A stretch of DNA of 64,000 nt, from assembly GCA_934466455.1 (NCBI GenBank), contig CAKSLF010000011.1, positions 1-64,000 of the forward strand. Direction: 5' to 3'. Position numbers and translations under genes: made by a program. Source of the DNA: an uncultured Oscillospiraceae bacterium (GTDB lineage: Bacteria > Bacillota > Clostridia > Oscillospirales > Ruminococcaceae). Position 1 is the stretch's first letter; each line of letters opens with the position of its first letter. A model generated the notes under the pieces. That model did no database searches, had not been told where the DNA came from, and was given only the letters and a program-made list of their open reading frames with translations. Positions 7,601 through 16,655 of this stretch are shown here, piece after piece.

Positions 7601-10072
7601 ATGAAACTTAAAGCATGCGGGCTTGAACCGTACGACAAGTGTTATGGGGTCGGCGTTTCCGCCCTTGGAGAAAACTTTTCTCCCTATGACAGAATAAATA
7701 AGCTCCTAAAAAACTTCCACGCCGCACCTTATACGGTAGACGACCAAAGAGCCGTGCTTATTACCGAGGCGTATAAAAAGAATAAGGCGGATCCGCAGAT
7801 TATAAAAACCGCAAAGGCTCTTAAATATCTTCTTGAAAATGTGGATATTCAGATAAATGAGCACGAGATTCTTGTTGCGGGAAACGGTGCGCCTATGAAG
7901 TCAAATCCGGTTTTTCCGGAGTTTTCCTATGCGTGGGTTGCCGATGAGGTAAAAAATTTCCCGTTCCACCTTCGTGAGTATTGCCCCTATGCGCCCCAAA
8001 CCGAAAAGCAAAAGGAAAACCTTCTTTCTATCGAGGAATTTTGGAAGGATAACACCATCGACGATTTTTCCTGCGCAAGACTTACAAAAGAAGAGATAAT
8101 GGCTTCTCAAATGGGCTACGGTCTTTTTGTAAATACCATTATTCTTCGTGCCGGAGTAGGTCATACCAGCCCAAACTATGTAAAGATGCTTTCAAAGGGA
8201 TACATCGGTATTCGTAAGGATATCGAAGCGGAAATGGCAAAGCTGGACAGAAAAAATCCCGAGGACCTTCAAAAAATTTATTACTACCAGGCTTCCCTGA
8301 TAACTCTTGACGCAGCGGAGATATATTGCAAGAGATATGCCGCCCTTGCAAGAGAGCAGGCAAAAACCGCCGATGAAGAGAGAGCAAAGGAACTGGAAAC
8401 TATTGCGGAAACCTGCGACTGGATCTCCGTAAACCCGCCCCGTACTTTCCGTGAAGCGATTCAGCTTTTCCTTATCGGTACGGCGATAATTGTTGCAGAA
8501 GCAAATGGCCAGTCTATCTCCTACGGAAGATTTGACCAGTTTATGTATCCGTTTTATAAGCATGATTTGGAGAACGGAATTGCAACAAAAGAGGAAATGC
8601 AGGAACTTATCGAGGCTTGCTTTATCAAGCTTACCGGAATGCAAAAGCTGCGTGACAAAAACGCTGTAAGGCAGGCGTCAGGAAGAGGGCTCGGCGGCGA
8701 CTGTATGACCGTCGGCGGCGTTGACAGAAGCGGAAAGGACGCCACAAACGACCTCACCTTCCTTGTTCTCGAAGCAAGAAACCATACCCGCCTTATAAGC
8801 CCTTGGATGGCGGTGCGTTTCCATGAAAACACCCCCTACGAGCTTAAAGTTGTTACCGCAAACTCCATAAGAATAGGCACCGGTGAACCTAAGATTTTTA
8901 ACGATGAGGTAGCAATTCCTGCGGGTCTGGGTAAGGGATACAGCCTTGAGGATGCAAGAGACTATACTGTTGTCGGCTGCGTAGAAATAGACGCAGCGGG
9001 CTATGAATACGGTTGCCACGACGCAACATACTTCAATGTTTCCCGTGTGTTGGAGCTTGCGATAAACGACGGCAAATGGCTCCACGACGGCGTTCAAATG
9101 GGTATCCATACCGGCTATCTTAAAGATATGAAGAGCTTTGACGAGGTGCTCGAGGCATTTGATAAACAGATGGAATACCTTGTCGGGCTTATGATATCCT
9201 CAGTAAATACAATAGAGCAGGTGCATAAAGAATATAAGCCTTTGCCGTACCTTTCTCTGTTTATCGAGGACTGTGTAAAGAACGGAAGAGATGTTACCGC
9301 AGGCGGCGCAAAATACAATCATTCCGGTCCTCAGGCACTTGCCCTCGGAACTGCGGCAGACAGCCTTGCCACAATAAAGCAGCTTGTCTTTGATGAAAAA
9401 TCCATAACGGCAGAGGAGCTTATTGACGCTCTTAAAAAGAACTGGGAAGGCTATGAAAAGCTCTATCGCCTTGTAAACAGCGATAAGGTCCATCATTACG
9501 GAAACGATGATGATTATGCGGACGAGCTTGCAAAATTTGTTTTCGACACCTATTGCAAATATGTTGAGCACCGCCCCAATGTTCGTGGCGGAGAATTTGC
9601 TCCCGGCGTATATTCCGTTGCGGGCAATGTTCCTCACGGTATGGTGCAGTGGGCTTCCGCCGACGGCCGCCAGGCATACGAGCCTGTTTCCGACTGCATA
9701 GGTGCAGTACATACTCATGTTGCCTCTCATGATATAAAGGGACCGACGGCTATGCTCAATTCCGTGGCAAAGCTTGACCACGAGCGTGCAGGAAACGGAA
9801 CCCTGCTTAACTGGAAGTTCAACCCAAGCGCAGTTCAGGGCGAAATCGGGCTTAAAAACCTTATTGCGCTTCTTGATATGATAGTTGACAAAAAGCTTAT
9901 GCACAGCCAGTTTAATGTTATAACAAAAGAGCAGCTTCTTGCCGCACAGGCGGACCCGGATAAATACAAAAATCTTCTTGTAAGAGTTGCGGGTTACAGC
10001 GCATACTTTGTAGACCTCGGAAAAGATTTGCAAAGAGATATTATCGAGCGCACAGAGTATTCCTTTGACTGA
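7601..10072 (+). CDS. Glycyl radical enzyme, candidate organosulfonate lyase or dehydratase
   Basis: 823 residues, the length of the diol-dehydratase/sulfonate-lyase branch. The glycyl loop RVAGYSAYF places the radical on Gly798; the thiyl Cys is Cys460 with general base Glu462 (GCVE). Cys-to-Gly distances and total length are close to what I remember for isethionate lyase IslA. Arg183 falls where IslA has a sulfonate-binding Arg, but the nearby Gln of IslA is Gly here. His188, Ser304 and Asp474 fall where glycerol dehydratase has hydroxyl-binding residues, while its second His is Gln303. An Arg plus hydroxyl-binding residues would suit a hydroxylated sulfonate such as 2,3-dihydroxypropanesulfonate. 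These positional matches are from memory and need an alignment. Strong AAGGAGG site; acts in the cytoplasm, oxygen-sensitive. Confidence 0.9.
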   Translation: MKLKACGLEPYDKCYGVGVSALGENFSPYDRINKLLKNFHAAPYTVDDQRAVLITEAYKKNKADPQIIKTAKALKYLLENVDIQINEHEILVAGNGAPMKSNPVFPEFSYAWVADEVKNFPFHLREYCPYAPQTEKQKENLLSIEEFWKDNTIDDFSCARLTKEEIMASQMGYGLFVNTIILRAGVGHTSPNYVKMLSKGYIGIRKDIEAEMAKLDRKNPEDLQKIYYYQASLITLDAAEIYCKRYAALAREQAKTADEERAKELETIAETCDWISVNPPRTFREAIQLFLIGTAIIVAEANGQSISYGRFDQFMYPFYKHDLENGIATKEEMQELIEACFIKLTGMQKLRDKNAVRQASGRGLGGDCMTVGGVDRSGKDATNDLTFLVLEARNHTRLISPWMAVRFHENTPYELKVVTANSIRIGTGEPKIFNDEVAIPAGLGKGYSLEDARDYTVVGCVEIDAAGYEYGCHDATYFNVSRVLELAINDGKWLHDGVQMGIHTGYLKDMKSFDEVLEAFDKQMEYLVGLMISSVNTIEQVHKEYKPLPYLSLFIEDCVKNGRDVTAGGAKYNHSGPQALALGTAADSLATIKQLVFDEKSITAEELIDALKKNWEGYEKLYRLVNSDKVHHYGNDDDYADELAKFVFDTYCKYVEHRPNVRGGEFAPGVYSVAGNVPHGMVQWASADGRQAYEPVSDCIGAVHTHVASHDIKGPTAMLNSVAKLDHERAGNGTLLNWKFNPSAVQGEIGLKNLIALLDMIVDKKLMHSQFNVITKEQLLAAQADPDKYKNLLVRVAGYSAYFVDLGKDLQRDIIERTEYSFD

Positions 10073-10091
10073 CGATATGCCCCAAGAGAGC

Positions 10092-10127
10092 AAAAAACGG
10101 CGGTTCTCCGCCGTTTTTTGTTTTTTG
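10092..10127 (+). terminator. Intrinsic terminator after the glycyl radical enzyme gene
   Basis: AAAACGGCGG-TTCT-CCGCCGTTTT stem followed by TT-rich sequence, 20 bases after the stop codon. It ends the transporter/radical-enzyme transcript. Confidence 0.85.
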
Positions 10128-10299
10128 CGGCAAAATGCCGCCCTCAAAAAAAAACAATAATATGGGTTTACTCGGAAAAATACGGATACGCCGCTTTGGC
10201 AGAAAAAAATAACCGAAAAACAGATTTTGTGCACAATACACAAAAAAAGCTCGAAATAATGTGCAATATAACGAAACGCCGAAAAATACTGTGTAATTC
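10128..10299. promoter_or_regulatory. Intergenic region with candidate regulator sites
   Basis: No gene seen. The perfect palindrome TTGTGCACAA (10227-10236) and TGTGCAAT (10260-10267) lie 35-75 bp upstream of a promoter-like element. The reverse complement of the second occurs at 1248-1255 ahead of the transporter operon. They could be sites for the PucR-type regulator encoded nearby, but this is only a motif coincidence so far. Confidence 0.3.
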
Positions 10300-10328
10300 T
10301 TGAAAAAAAACGCATGTAGATTTAGCAT
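10300..10328 (+). promoter_or_regulatory. Candidate promoter for the TauE-like gene
   Basis: TTGAAA (10300-10305), 17-bp spacer, TAGCAT (10323-10328). It would give a leader of about 190 nt before the ATG at 10529. No protein with a ribosome binding site is seen in that leader. Confidence 0.4.
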
Positions 10329-10528
10329 GATAGATGATGCTTTTCATACGGCTGTTTTTTATAATTATAACCGATGAGGAAAAGGTTCTCGTCAGCCAAA
10401 GGACAAGCTTTTGCTTTGACAAGGAAAAACAAAAAGGAAATAATGCGCGCAGCCCTCTTTTGTTTTGGATTATCAAGGCAAAAAGAATCTCCCGAGGTGA
10501 AAATAGAAAAGAAAGGGTTGGAATCCAA

Positions 10529-11335
10529 ATGACTTTTGACTTTAGCTACATTCTTGTAGGTCTTATGGAGATTTTTTCTCACTTTGTCCAGGGCTGTACC
10601 GGTTTTGGAGCAACCGTTATCGCTGCTCCCGTAGTTACCGGACTTTTGGGCACCGATGTCGGCGTTCCTTATGGTACGCTTGTAACAATGCCGATGCTCT
10701 ATGTCCTTGGCATTAAATGCTTCAAGGAGGTATCCTGGAAAGACCTTCTCAAGATTTGTATCCTTATGGCACCGGGTATGCTTGTCGGTAATATCCTCTT
10801 TGCAAAAATCCCCGCAACCTATGCAAAAGTAGCAATCGGTTTTATTGTTACCGCTATCGCTCTCAAAAACTGCTACAACGCATTCATCAGAGACCCCAGA
10901 AAGAAAAATCAGGAGCAGACCGAAGAAACCGTTAACCCGGATAGCACCGCAATGAAGATTTTCCGCTATGGTTGCCTGCTTCTCGGCGGCTGCGTACATG
11001 GTGCATTTAACATCGGCGGACCCCTGATCACCGTTTACACCATCTATTCCGTAAAGGATAAAGGCGCATTCCGTGCGACTATGACCTGGGTATGGATTCT
11101 TATGAACACCTGCTTCAATATGGTTGCGCAGTTCACTTCCGGAAGATATGATACTCCTATCCTTTGGAGTGCTCTTGCAATCGGCGTACCGATGGCAGCA
11201 GTCGGCTTCTTCCTCGGACATCTGTTCCATAAGAAAATCAACCGCGAACTCTTCCTCAAATGCGTATATGTCTGCCTCCTTGTTGTTGGCGGAGATATGT
11301 TTATCCGCGCGCTTCTTGCAGTTATTGCCGCATAA
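10529..11335 (+). CDS. TauE/SafE family sulfite/organosulfonate exporter
   Basis: 268 residues with about eight membrane helices in two repeats, and the family pattern GCTGFGATVIAAPVV near residue 20 and its counterpart GCVHGAFNIGGPLITVY near 150. TauE/SafE proteins export sulfite, sulfoacetate or other small anions. The ATG at 10529 has AAAGGGTTGG upstream; an earlier in-frame ATG at 10334 would add 65 residues without a good site. Placement just after the glycyl radical enzyme suggests export of the sulfite, or of a sulfonate end product, released in the pathway. This gene is the strongest local hint that the substrate contains sulfur. Confidence 0.88.
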   Translation: MTFDFSYILVGLMEIFSHFVQGCTGFGATVIAAPVVTGLLGTDVGVPYGTLVTMPMLYVLGIKCFKEVSWKDLLKICILMAPGMLVGNILFAKIPATYAKVAIGFIVTAIALKNCYNAFIRDPRKKNQEQTEETVNPDSTAMKIFRYGCLLLGGCVHGAFNIGGPLITVYTIYSVKDKGAFRATMTWVWILMNTCFNMVAQFTSGRYDTPILWSALAIGVPMAAVGFFLGHLFHKKINRELFLKCVYVCLLVVGGDMFIRALLAVIAA

Positions 11336-11358
11336 TTGCAATAATAAATATATGCTCT

Positions 11359-11396
11359 CTAAAATATCCTTCTCGTATATGGGGAGGGTATTTTAG
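11359..11396 (+). repeat. Strong hairpin in the tauE-dehydrogenase spacer
   Basis: CTAAAATATCC and GGGTATTTTAG pair with one G-U, extended by CTTCTC/GGGAG-type pairs to about 14 bp around a GTATATG loop. There is no T tract after it, so it is more likely an mRNA stability or processing element than a terminator. Confidence 0.5.
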
Positions 11397-11426
11397 TATA
11401 AAACTATAAGAAAGTGAGTGACAGCG

Positions 11427-12311
11427 ATGAAAGAAAAAGTAGGACTTATCGGTGCGGGTATCATGGGAAAGCTCATGGTGGACCACATGGTTGCAGGGGG
11501 ATACGATGTTTATGTTTCCGACCCGGACAGCTATTCTCAGGAATATTGTAAAAAAGCCGGTGCAACCGTTCTTGAAAACAATGTTGAACTTGCAAAAACC
11601 GTAAACCGCATTATCGTAAGCCTTGCAAACCCCAAAATTTCCATAGCAGTGGCAACGGAGATAGCTCCCTTTGTGGGAAAAGACCATATAATTCTTGAAA
11701 CCAGCACCACAACCCCCGATATATCGGAAAAAATCGCCGATATATATAAGGATACCGGAGCGGTTTTCTGCGAATCCTCAATTCTCGGAAAGCCGATTGC
11801 CGTCGGCGAATGGGTAATTCCCGCCGGCGGAAATGCAGAAGCAATAAAGAAAATGGAACCGATTTTGCTTACATTTGCAAAAAAGGTCGAGCGTGTCGGC
11901 GACATAGGCGCAAGCAACAAGCTAAAGCTCCTCAATAACACAATGTATGCGGTAATCAACGCCTGCATATGCGAGGTAATGGCTGTTGCGGATAATGTCG
12001 GCGTGGATAAGATGAAGTTCTACGACATAGTTTCCAACAGCGCAGCGGCAACCAATTGCGGGCTTTTTAAGGAAACCGCATACCGCATCGCAATCAATAA
12101 GTTTGACGAGCCTACCGCAACAAACGAGCTTATCCGTAAGGATAATTACTGCGGCGTTGCCCTTGCAAAAAGCGCAGGCATTACTCCGCTTATTGCAAAT
12201 ACGGTGCTTATGCAGTATGAAAATGCCGTAAGCTGGGGCTATGCAAAGGAGGATGACTCCGTTCTTTATAAATATTTCAAGCAGGTTTACGCCCCGCTTA
12301 AAGAAAAATAA
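11427..12311 (+). CDS. Beta-hydroxyacid dehydrogenase family protein (3-hydroxyisobutyrate dehydrogenase-like)
   Basis: 294 residues. NAD(P)-binding GLIGAGIMG (residues 6-14) and catalytic Lys167 in KLLNN fit the 3-hydroxyisobutyrate/tartronate-semialdehyde/sulfolactaldehyde reductase family. The substrate loop, usually DxPVSGG, reads SSILGKPIAVG (118-127), so it is not a standard hydroxyisobutyrate enzyme. The sulfolactaldehyde reductase YihU belongs to this family, which fits a sulfonate pathway, but the substrate is unproven. I chose the ATG at 11427 over a GTG at 11418 because it starts right at the Rossmann strand. It is followed by a shared terminator. Confidence 0.8.
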   Translation: MKEKVGLIGAGIMGKLMVDHMVAGGYDVYVSDPDSYSQEYCKKAGATVLENNVELAKTVNRIIVSLANPKISIAVATEIAPFVGKDHIILETSTTTPDISEKIADIYKDTGAVFCESSILGKPIAVGEWVIPAGGNAEAIKKMEPILLTFAKKVERVGDIGASNKLKLLNNTMYAVINACICEVMAVADNVGVDKMKFYDIVSNSAAATNCGLFKETAYRIAINKFDEPTATNELIRKDNYCGVALAKSAGITPLIANTVLMQYENAVSWGYAKEDDSVLYKYFKQVYAPLKEK

Positions 12312-12329
12312 GCGGCAAGCAAAATAATA

Positions 12330-12366
12330 AAAAAATAAGCCCGGTGATGCCGGACTTATTTTTTTA
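12330..12366. terminator. Bidirectional terminator between convergent genes
   Basis: AATAAGCCCGG-TGATG-CCGGACTTATT (one mismatch) with A and T tracts on both sides. It separates the plus-strand dehydrogenase gene from the minus-strand regulator gene. Confidence 0.8.
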
Positions 12367-12369
12367 TTC

Positions 12370-13950
12370 TTATTGTTTCTCTTCGTGAGGAGCTTTTTCA
12401 TCGGCTTCAAACTTTTTGCCGTAAAGGGTGTAGATAAGATAGGAAAGGTAGAGATGGATAAAAGTATTTATATCGTGCAAATCAATTCCGCACACATCCT
12501 GTATAACCTTCATTCTGTATTTGATTGAGTTGTAGTGTATGGAAAAATAATTTGCACATTCCGCCATATTTCCGTTGTATTTCAAATACACCATAAGACA
12601 TTCGGTATACTGAGTGTTATATTTTTTGTCATACTCCATAAGAGCCGTAAAGGAGGGATGATAAAAACGCTCAATATCGCCGGATTTGTTCAAAATTTGA
12701 AGCATATGCGGAACAGTGTAATCCACATAGAAAAAATACGGGTGCTTATAGGGAAGAACGGGACCTATCGCAACGGCAGAGGTTACCTCCTCATACGCCT
12801 TGTGAAAATCGCCGAGCTTTGAAAAGGAGTTGCTTATTCCGGCAAAAAGATGATATTTGCTGAGAAAAGCGTCAAGCTGAGTAAAAAAGCTTTCGTTTGC
12901 TTCCGCCTCAAAAAGCTGCGCCTTGCAAAGAACAAGAACGCTTTGCGCATAAAAGTAGCTCCGGCTTTTTGGAAGCATTTTTGTTATCGAGCTTTCGATA
13001 AATTTAAGGGGAACATCCTGCATCTGAGCGGGATTTGAAAAGCTTATGGACATAAGCCGCATCTGTGGGGGAAAGCTTACCCCAAGGTCATTTATGACCT
13101 TTGAAGAAGGGACGCCGTCATTTGTAAGAAGATAGTTAAAAATATAGTCGTACGGCGTCCATGTTGAGGAGCTGTATCCGTTTCTGTGAAAATAGCTGCC
13201 GACAACCTTTGCCACAAAAGAAACCATGGAATAGTCGGATATTTCAAAAGGGCGTATGTAGCTGTAAAAGCCTATCATGCCGACGCATTCGTGATTGTCG
13301 AATATGTTCATCACAAGCTTTTCGTATCCGTTCGGAAGCTTTATAAGCGTTGGGCGGGAATTGTGCTGAAGCATATCCATAACGCCGTCGTCCGCAAGCT
13401 TTTGCAAAACATCAACATTTGCGTAATGGTTGCTTACAACATGCTGCGCCTCCGGTAAGGAGAGGGAGGCGGGCACAGAGTGGGCAACAAGAGAAAAGTT
13501 GCTGTCAAAAACGATAAACGGGTTTTGATATTCCTTTGTTGCCTCCTGAAGAATTGTCGTTATGTTTGCGCCGCTTGCAAGAAGGTCCAAAAGGTTTTCC
13601 TTAAAAGCTTCCTCTCTGCGGTATCTTTGAAAAAAAGCCTCCAAAAGAAGATTGAATATTTCCGATGCGGAAGCGTCGGTATTAAGAATTATAAAAGGAA
13701 CTATGGGAATGGGAGGCTCCGTTATTTCCTTTTGGGTATCATTTATACATATATAACATACTGCACTGGGCAGAGAAAGGCGTCGGATTATCGAAGAATA
13801 CTTTGCAATATATATCAGCTTTTCTTTTCTGCTTTCGCTTGCATCGGAATACAGGCAAAATCCGTCATAAAATAACGGTTGCTCTTCGCATAGGGCATAC
13901 GGAGAATAGTTTTTCAGGTATTTGCAAAGCGTTTCTATGTTTGTATTCAT
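12370..13950 (-). CDS. PucR/CdaR-type transcriptional regulator
   Basis: 526 residues. The C-terminal part YTECLMVYLKYNGNMAECA followed by HYNSIKYRMKVIQDVCGIDL (about 445-495) is the PucR-type helix-turn-helix (HTH_30). The N-terminal half (about 130-240) contains a ligand-sensing-like region (QNPFIVFDSNFSLVAHS). Such proteins often activate neighbouring catabolic operons. It is transcribed against the flow between the two halves of the sulfonate-type locus, so it is the likely specific regulator of 1366-12311 and 14131-17558. The start ATG at 13950 has AGGAGG upstream. Confidence 0.85.
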   Translation of the reverse strand: MNTNIETLCKYLKNYSPYALCEEQPLFYDGFCLYSDASESRKEKLIYIAKYSSIIRRLSLPSAVCYICINDTQKEITEPPIPIVPFIILNTDASASEIFNLLLEAFFQRYRREEAFKENLLDLLASGANITTILQEATKEYQNPFIVFDSNFSLVAHSVPASLSLPEAQHVVSNHYANVDVLQKLADDGVMDMLQHNSRPTLIKLPNGYEKLVMNIFDNHECVGMIGFYSYIRPFEISDYSMVSFVAKVVGSYFHRNGYSSSTWTPYDYIFNYLLTNDGVPSSKVINDLGVSFPPQMRLMSISFSNPAQMQDVPLKFIESSITKMLPKSRSYFYAQSVLVLCKAQLFEAEANESFFTQLDAFLSKYHLFAGISNSFSKLGDFHKAYEEVTSAVAIGPVLPYKHPYFFYVDYTVPHMLQILNKSGDIERFYHPSFTALMEYDKKYNTQYTECLMVYLKYNGNMAECANYFSIHYNSIKYRMKVIQDVCGIDLHDINTFIHLYLSYLIYTLYGKKFEADEKAPHEEKQ

Positions 13951-14130
13951 ATTTCCTCCTTAAAAGAATTAAGTTTTTTCACAAAAGGAAAAAACAAGCT
14001 TTCATTATTGGAACTTGCAACAATGAATAACAAAATAAGCGATGATATAATATTTTTAAGCTGATATAAGCCCCTGCACCTAAATTATAATATATGGCAC
14101 ATATAAATTCAAGAAAAAAGGAGATAAAAA

Positions 14131-15210
14131 ATGGAGAGAATTTTGGTATTAAATTTGGGAGGAACTTCCACAAAGGTTGCGGTATACGAGGGCGAAAAAA
14201 CCTTTGCGGAAAAAACTTTGCGCCATTCTCCGGACGAAATGGCACAGTATAACACAAGTGCTCTCCAGGTAGAATACCGCTCCGGAATGATACGCAGCTG
14301 GCTGGATGAGATAGGCGTGAAAATTGAGGATATAGATGCCTTTGCGGTACGCGGAGCATACATAAAGGAGGCAAAACAAAGCGGAACATATTTTGTTGAC
14401 GAAAATCTAAAAAACCGTATGCTTGCCCTCTATCAACCGGAAAAGCCCATGGTTCACGGAATCCCCCTTATACTTCCGGTGGCATACAGGCTTTTGGGAG
14501 AAAAAAATGTGCCTATCTATGTAACAGACCCAACCTCCGTTGACGAAAAGCTGCCCGAAGCCTGCCTTTCGGGAACTCCGTATATAGAAAGACTTGGAAG
14601 ATTTCATCCGCTTAATCAAAAGGCGGTTGCCCGTGTTGCGGCAAAGGAGCTTGGAAAAGAATATGAGGACTGCAATTTTGTTGTTGCCCACCTCGGAGCG
14701 GGAATTTCCGTCGGCGCACACAGAAAGGGAAGGGTAATAGATGTAAACGATGTCGGCTATGGCGACGGTCCCTTTACTCCGGAGCGTGCAGGCGGGGTTC
14801 CGAATGGTCAGCTTATCGACCTTTGTTACAGCGGAAGAACAAAAGAAGAGGTTATGAAGCTTGTAAGAGGAAAAGGCGGAGTTATGGGCTACCTTGGAAC
14901 AAACGATATGCGTAAAGTGGAGCAGATGATAGATGACGGCGACGAAAAGGCAGCCCTTGTGTTCCGTGCAATGGCTCTTCAGATTGCAAAGGAGATAGGC
15001 GCATGCTGCGCTTCTCTTTGCGGAGAGGTTGACGAAATCATAATCACCGGCGGCATAGCCTATTCAAAGCGTATGACGGATATGATTGCCGAATATGTGC
15101 ACAAATTTGCGCCGATAAAGCTTATTCCGGGCGAGTTTGAATGTGAAGCACTTGCTCTTGGAGCACTGCGTGTGCTCCGGGGAGAAATAAAACCGATTAT
15201 TCTTGACTGA
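14131..15210 (+). CDS. buk: Butyrate kinase family acyl kinase
   Basis: 359 residues of the ASKHA fold. N-terminal LVLNLGGTSTKVAVYE, a central VVAHLGAGISVGAH, GYGDGPFTPERAGGVP near residue 210 and a C-terminal IITGGIAYS are all butyrate/branched-chain-acid kinase motifs. It transfers phosphate from acyl-phosphate to ADP. With the next two genes it forms a complete aldehyde to acid route that makes ATP. The acyl group may be acetyl, propionyl, butyryl or a sulfo-acyl; sequence alone cannot decide. Strong AAAAGGAG site. A TATAAT (14086-14091) lies upstream without a clear -35, as expected for an activated promoter. Confidence 0.9.
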   Translation: MERILVLNLGGTSTKVAVYEGEKTFAEKTLRHSPDEMAQYNTSALQVEYRSGMIRSWLDEIGVKIEDIDAFAVRGAYIKEAKQSGTYFVDENLKNRMLALYQPEKPMVHGIPLILPVAYRLLGEKNVPIYVTDPTSVDEKLPEACLSGTPYIERLGRFHPLNQKAVARVAAKELGKEYEDCNFVVAHLGAGISVGAHRKGRVIDVNDVGYGDGPFTPERAGGVPNGQLIDLCYSGRTKEEVMKLVRGKGGVMGYLGTNDMRKVEQMIDDGDEKAALVFRAMALQIAKEIGACCASLCGEVDEIIITGGIAYSKRMTDMIAEYVHKFAPIKLIPGEFECEALALGALRVLRGEIKPIILD

Positions 15211-15247
15211 AAAGTCAAAATAAATTTTATTAAAGGGGAGCAAAACA

Positions 15248-16645
15248 ATGGAAATCGAAGCAGCACAAAAATATGTTGACGAGCTTGTTGCCCGTTCAAA
15301 AGCCGCCCAGAAAAAAATAAGAAATTACAACCAGAAGCAGGTAGACAGGCTTGTCCGCATCTGCGGAAAGACTATTTACGACCACGCCGAGGAGCTTGCT
15401 GCGGAAGCGGTTGAGGAAGGCGGTCTTGGAAACGCAGCCGATAAAATCGGAAAAATGAAAAACAGCACAAGCGTTGCCTATCAGTTCTTAAAGGACAAAA
15501 AAACCGTTGGGATTATCGGTTATGATGAGGAGCTGCATATTGCCGATGTTGCAAAGCCAATAGGTGTAATCGGCTGCCTTATTCCAAGTACAAACCCCAC
15601 CTCAACCGTCGGCGGAAACGGTATGTATGCGCTTAAATGCCGGGATTCTATCATTTTTTCCGTACATCCGAGAACAAAAAATGTTTCCGTAAAGGCGGTA
15701 AACCTTGTGCGTGAGGCATTAAAGGCTGCCGGCGAGCCGGAGGATTTGTTTATAGTAATCGAGGAGCCTTCTATGGAGAGCACAAACGCTCTTATGCAAA
15801 AAGCCGATGTTGTTGTTGCAACCGGCGGTCCCGCAATGGTAAAGGCGGCGTACTCCAGCGGAAGACCCTCCTATGGCGTCGGTCAGGGAAATGTTCAGGT
15901 TATCATCGACGAGGATTGCCAAGAGGACTATGAATATATAGCTAAGGAAACTGTAAACAGCCGCTGCCGTGATAACGGTTTGCCCTGCACGGGCGAACAG
16001 TTTATCGCTTTTCCGCTTAAGGACGAGGAGGAAGTTCTTGCCGCCTTCGATAAAGCGGGAGCATATGTTGTGCGTGACGAAGAAACCGCCGCAAAGATAA
16101 GAAACGGACTTTTCCAGCTTACTCCAAAGGGCAAATATGCCTTTAATATCTGCAATGTGGGTCAGGATGTATATAAAATCGCAAAAAATGTCGGCATTGA
16201 AATCCCCGAGGGTAAAAAAAGTATTCTTGTAAAGGTAAAAAGCGTTGGGAAAGAAGAGCTTCTCTGTAAGGAAAAACTTTGCCCGGTGGAGGCTTGCATG
16301 GGATATAACACCTTTGACGAAGGCATGGAATACATAACGAAAAATCTCGAGATGGAGGGCATGGGTCATTCCGCAGTTATATATTCGCATAACGAAAAGC
16401 ATATCGAGCGTGCGGGAATCGAGCTGCCGGTATCAAGGCTTATCGTAAATGCTTGCGGCTCTACCGCCGGCGGAAACACCCTTGCAAACGGGCTTGCGCC
16501 AACAATGTCCCTTGGCTGCGGCTCTTGGGGAAACAACAGCATTTCCGAAAACCTCAGCTACAAGCATCTTATGAATGTTACCAAGATTGCCTATAAGATA
16601 GAGGATGCGGTAATTCCGAGCAATGAAGAAATCTGGGCGGAATAA
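15248..16645 (+). CDS. CoA-acylating aldehyde dehydrogenase
   Basis: 465 residues of the EutE/PduP/AdhE-N group. The catalytic thiol is Cys247 in DNGLPCTGEQ (usually DNGxxCxSEQ), the NAD/CoA region has IGVIGCLIPSTNPTS near residue 106, and the C-terminus has LGCGSWGNNSISENL. It oxidises an aldehyde with CoA and NAD to acyl-CoA. In this locus it would take the aldehyde made by the glycyl radical enzyme. There is no microcompartment targeting helix and no shell gene nearby, so the aldehyde is handled in the cytoplasm. AAAGGGGAG precedes the ATG. Confidence 0.9.
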   Translation: MEIEAAQKYVDELVARSKAAQKKIRNYNQKQVDRLVRICGKTIYDHAEELAAEAVEEGGLGNAADKIGKMKNSTSVAYQFLKDKKTVGIIGYDEELHIADVAKPIGVIGCLIPSTNPTSTVGGNGMYALKCRDSIIFSVHPRTKNVSVKAVNLVREALKAAGEPEDLFIVIEEPSMESTNALMQKADVVVATGGPAMVKAAYSSGRPSYGVGQGNVQVIIDEDCQEDYEYIAKETVNSRCRDNGLPCTGEQFIAFPLKDEEEVLAAFDKAGAYVVRDEETAAKIRNGLFQLTPKGKYAFNICNVGQDVYKIAKNVGIEIPEGKKSILVKVKSVGKEELLCKEKLCPVEACMGYNTFDEGMEYITKNLEMEGMGHSAVIYSHNEKHIERAGIELPVSRLIVNACGSTAGGNTLANGLAPTMSLGCGSWGNNSISENLSYKHLMNVTKIAYKIEDAVIPSNEEIWAE

Positions 16646-16655
16646 GGTGAACGCT

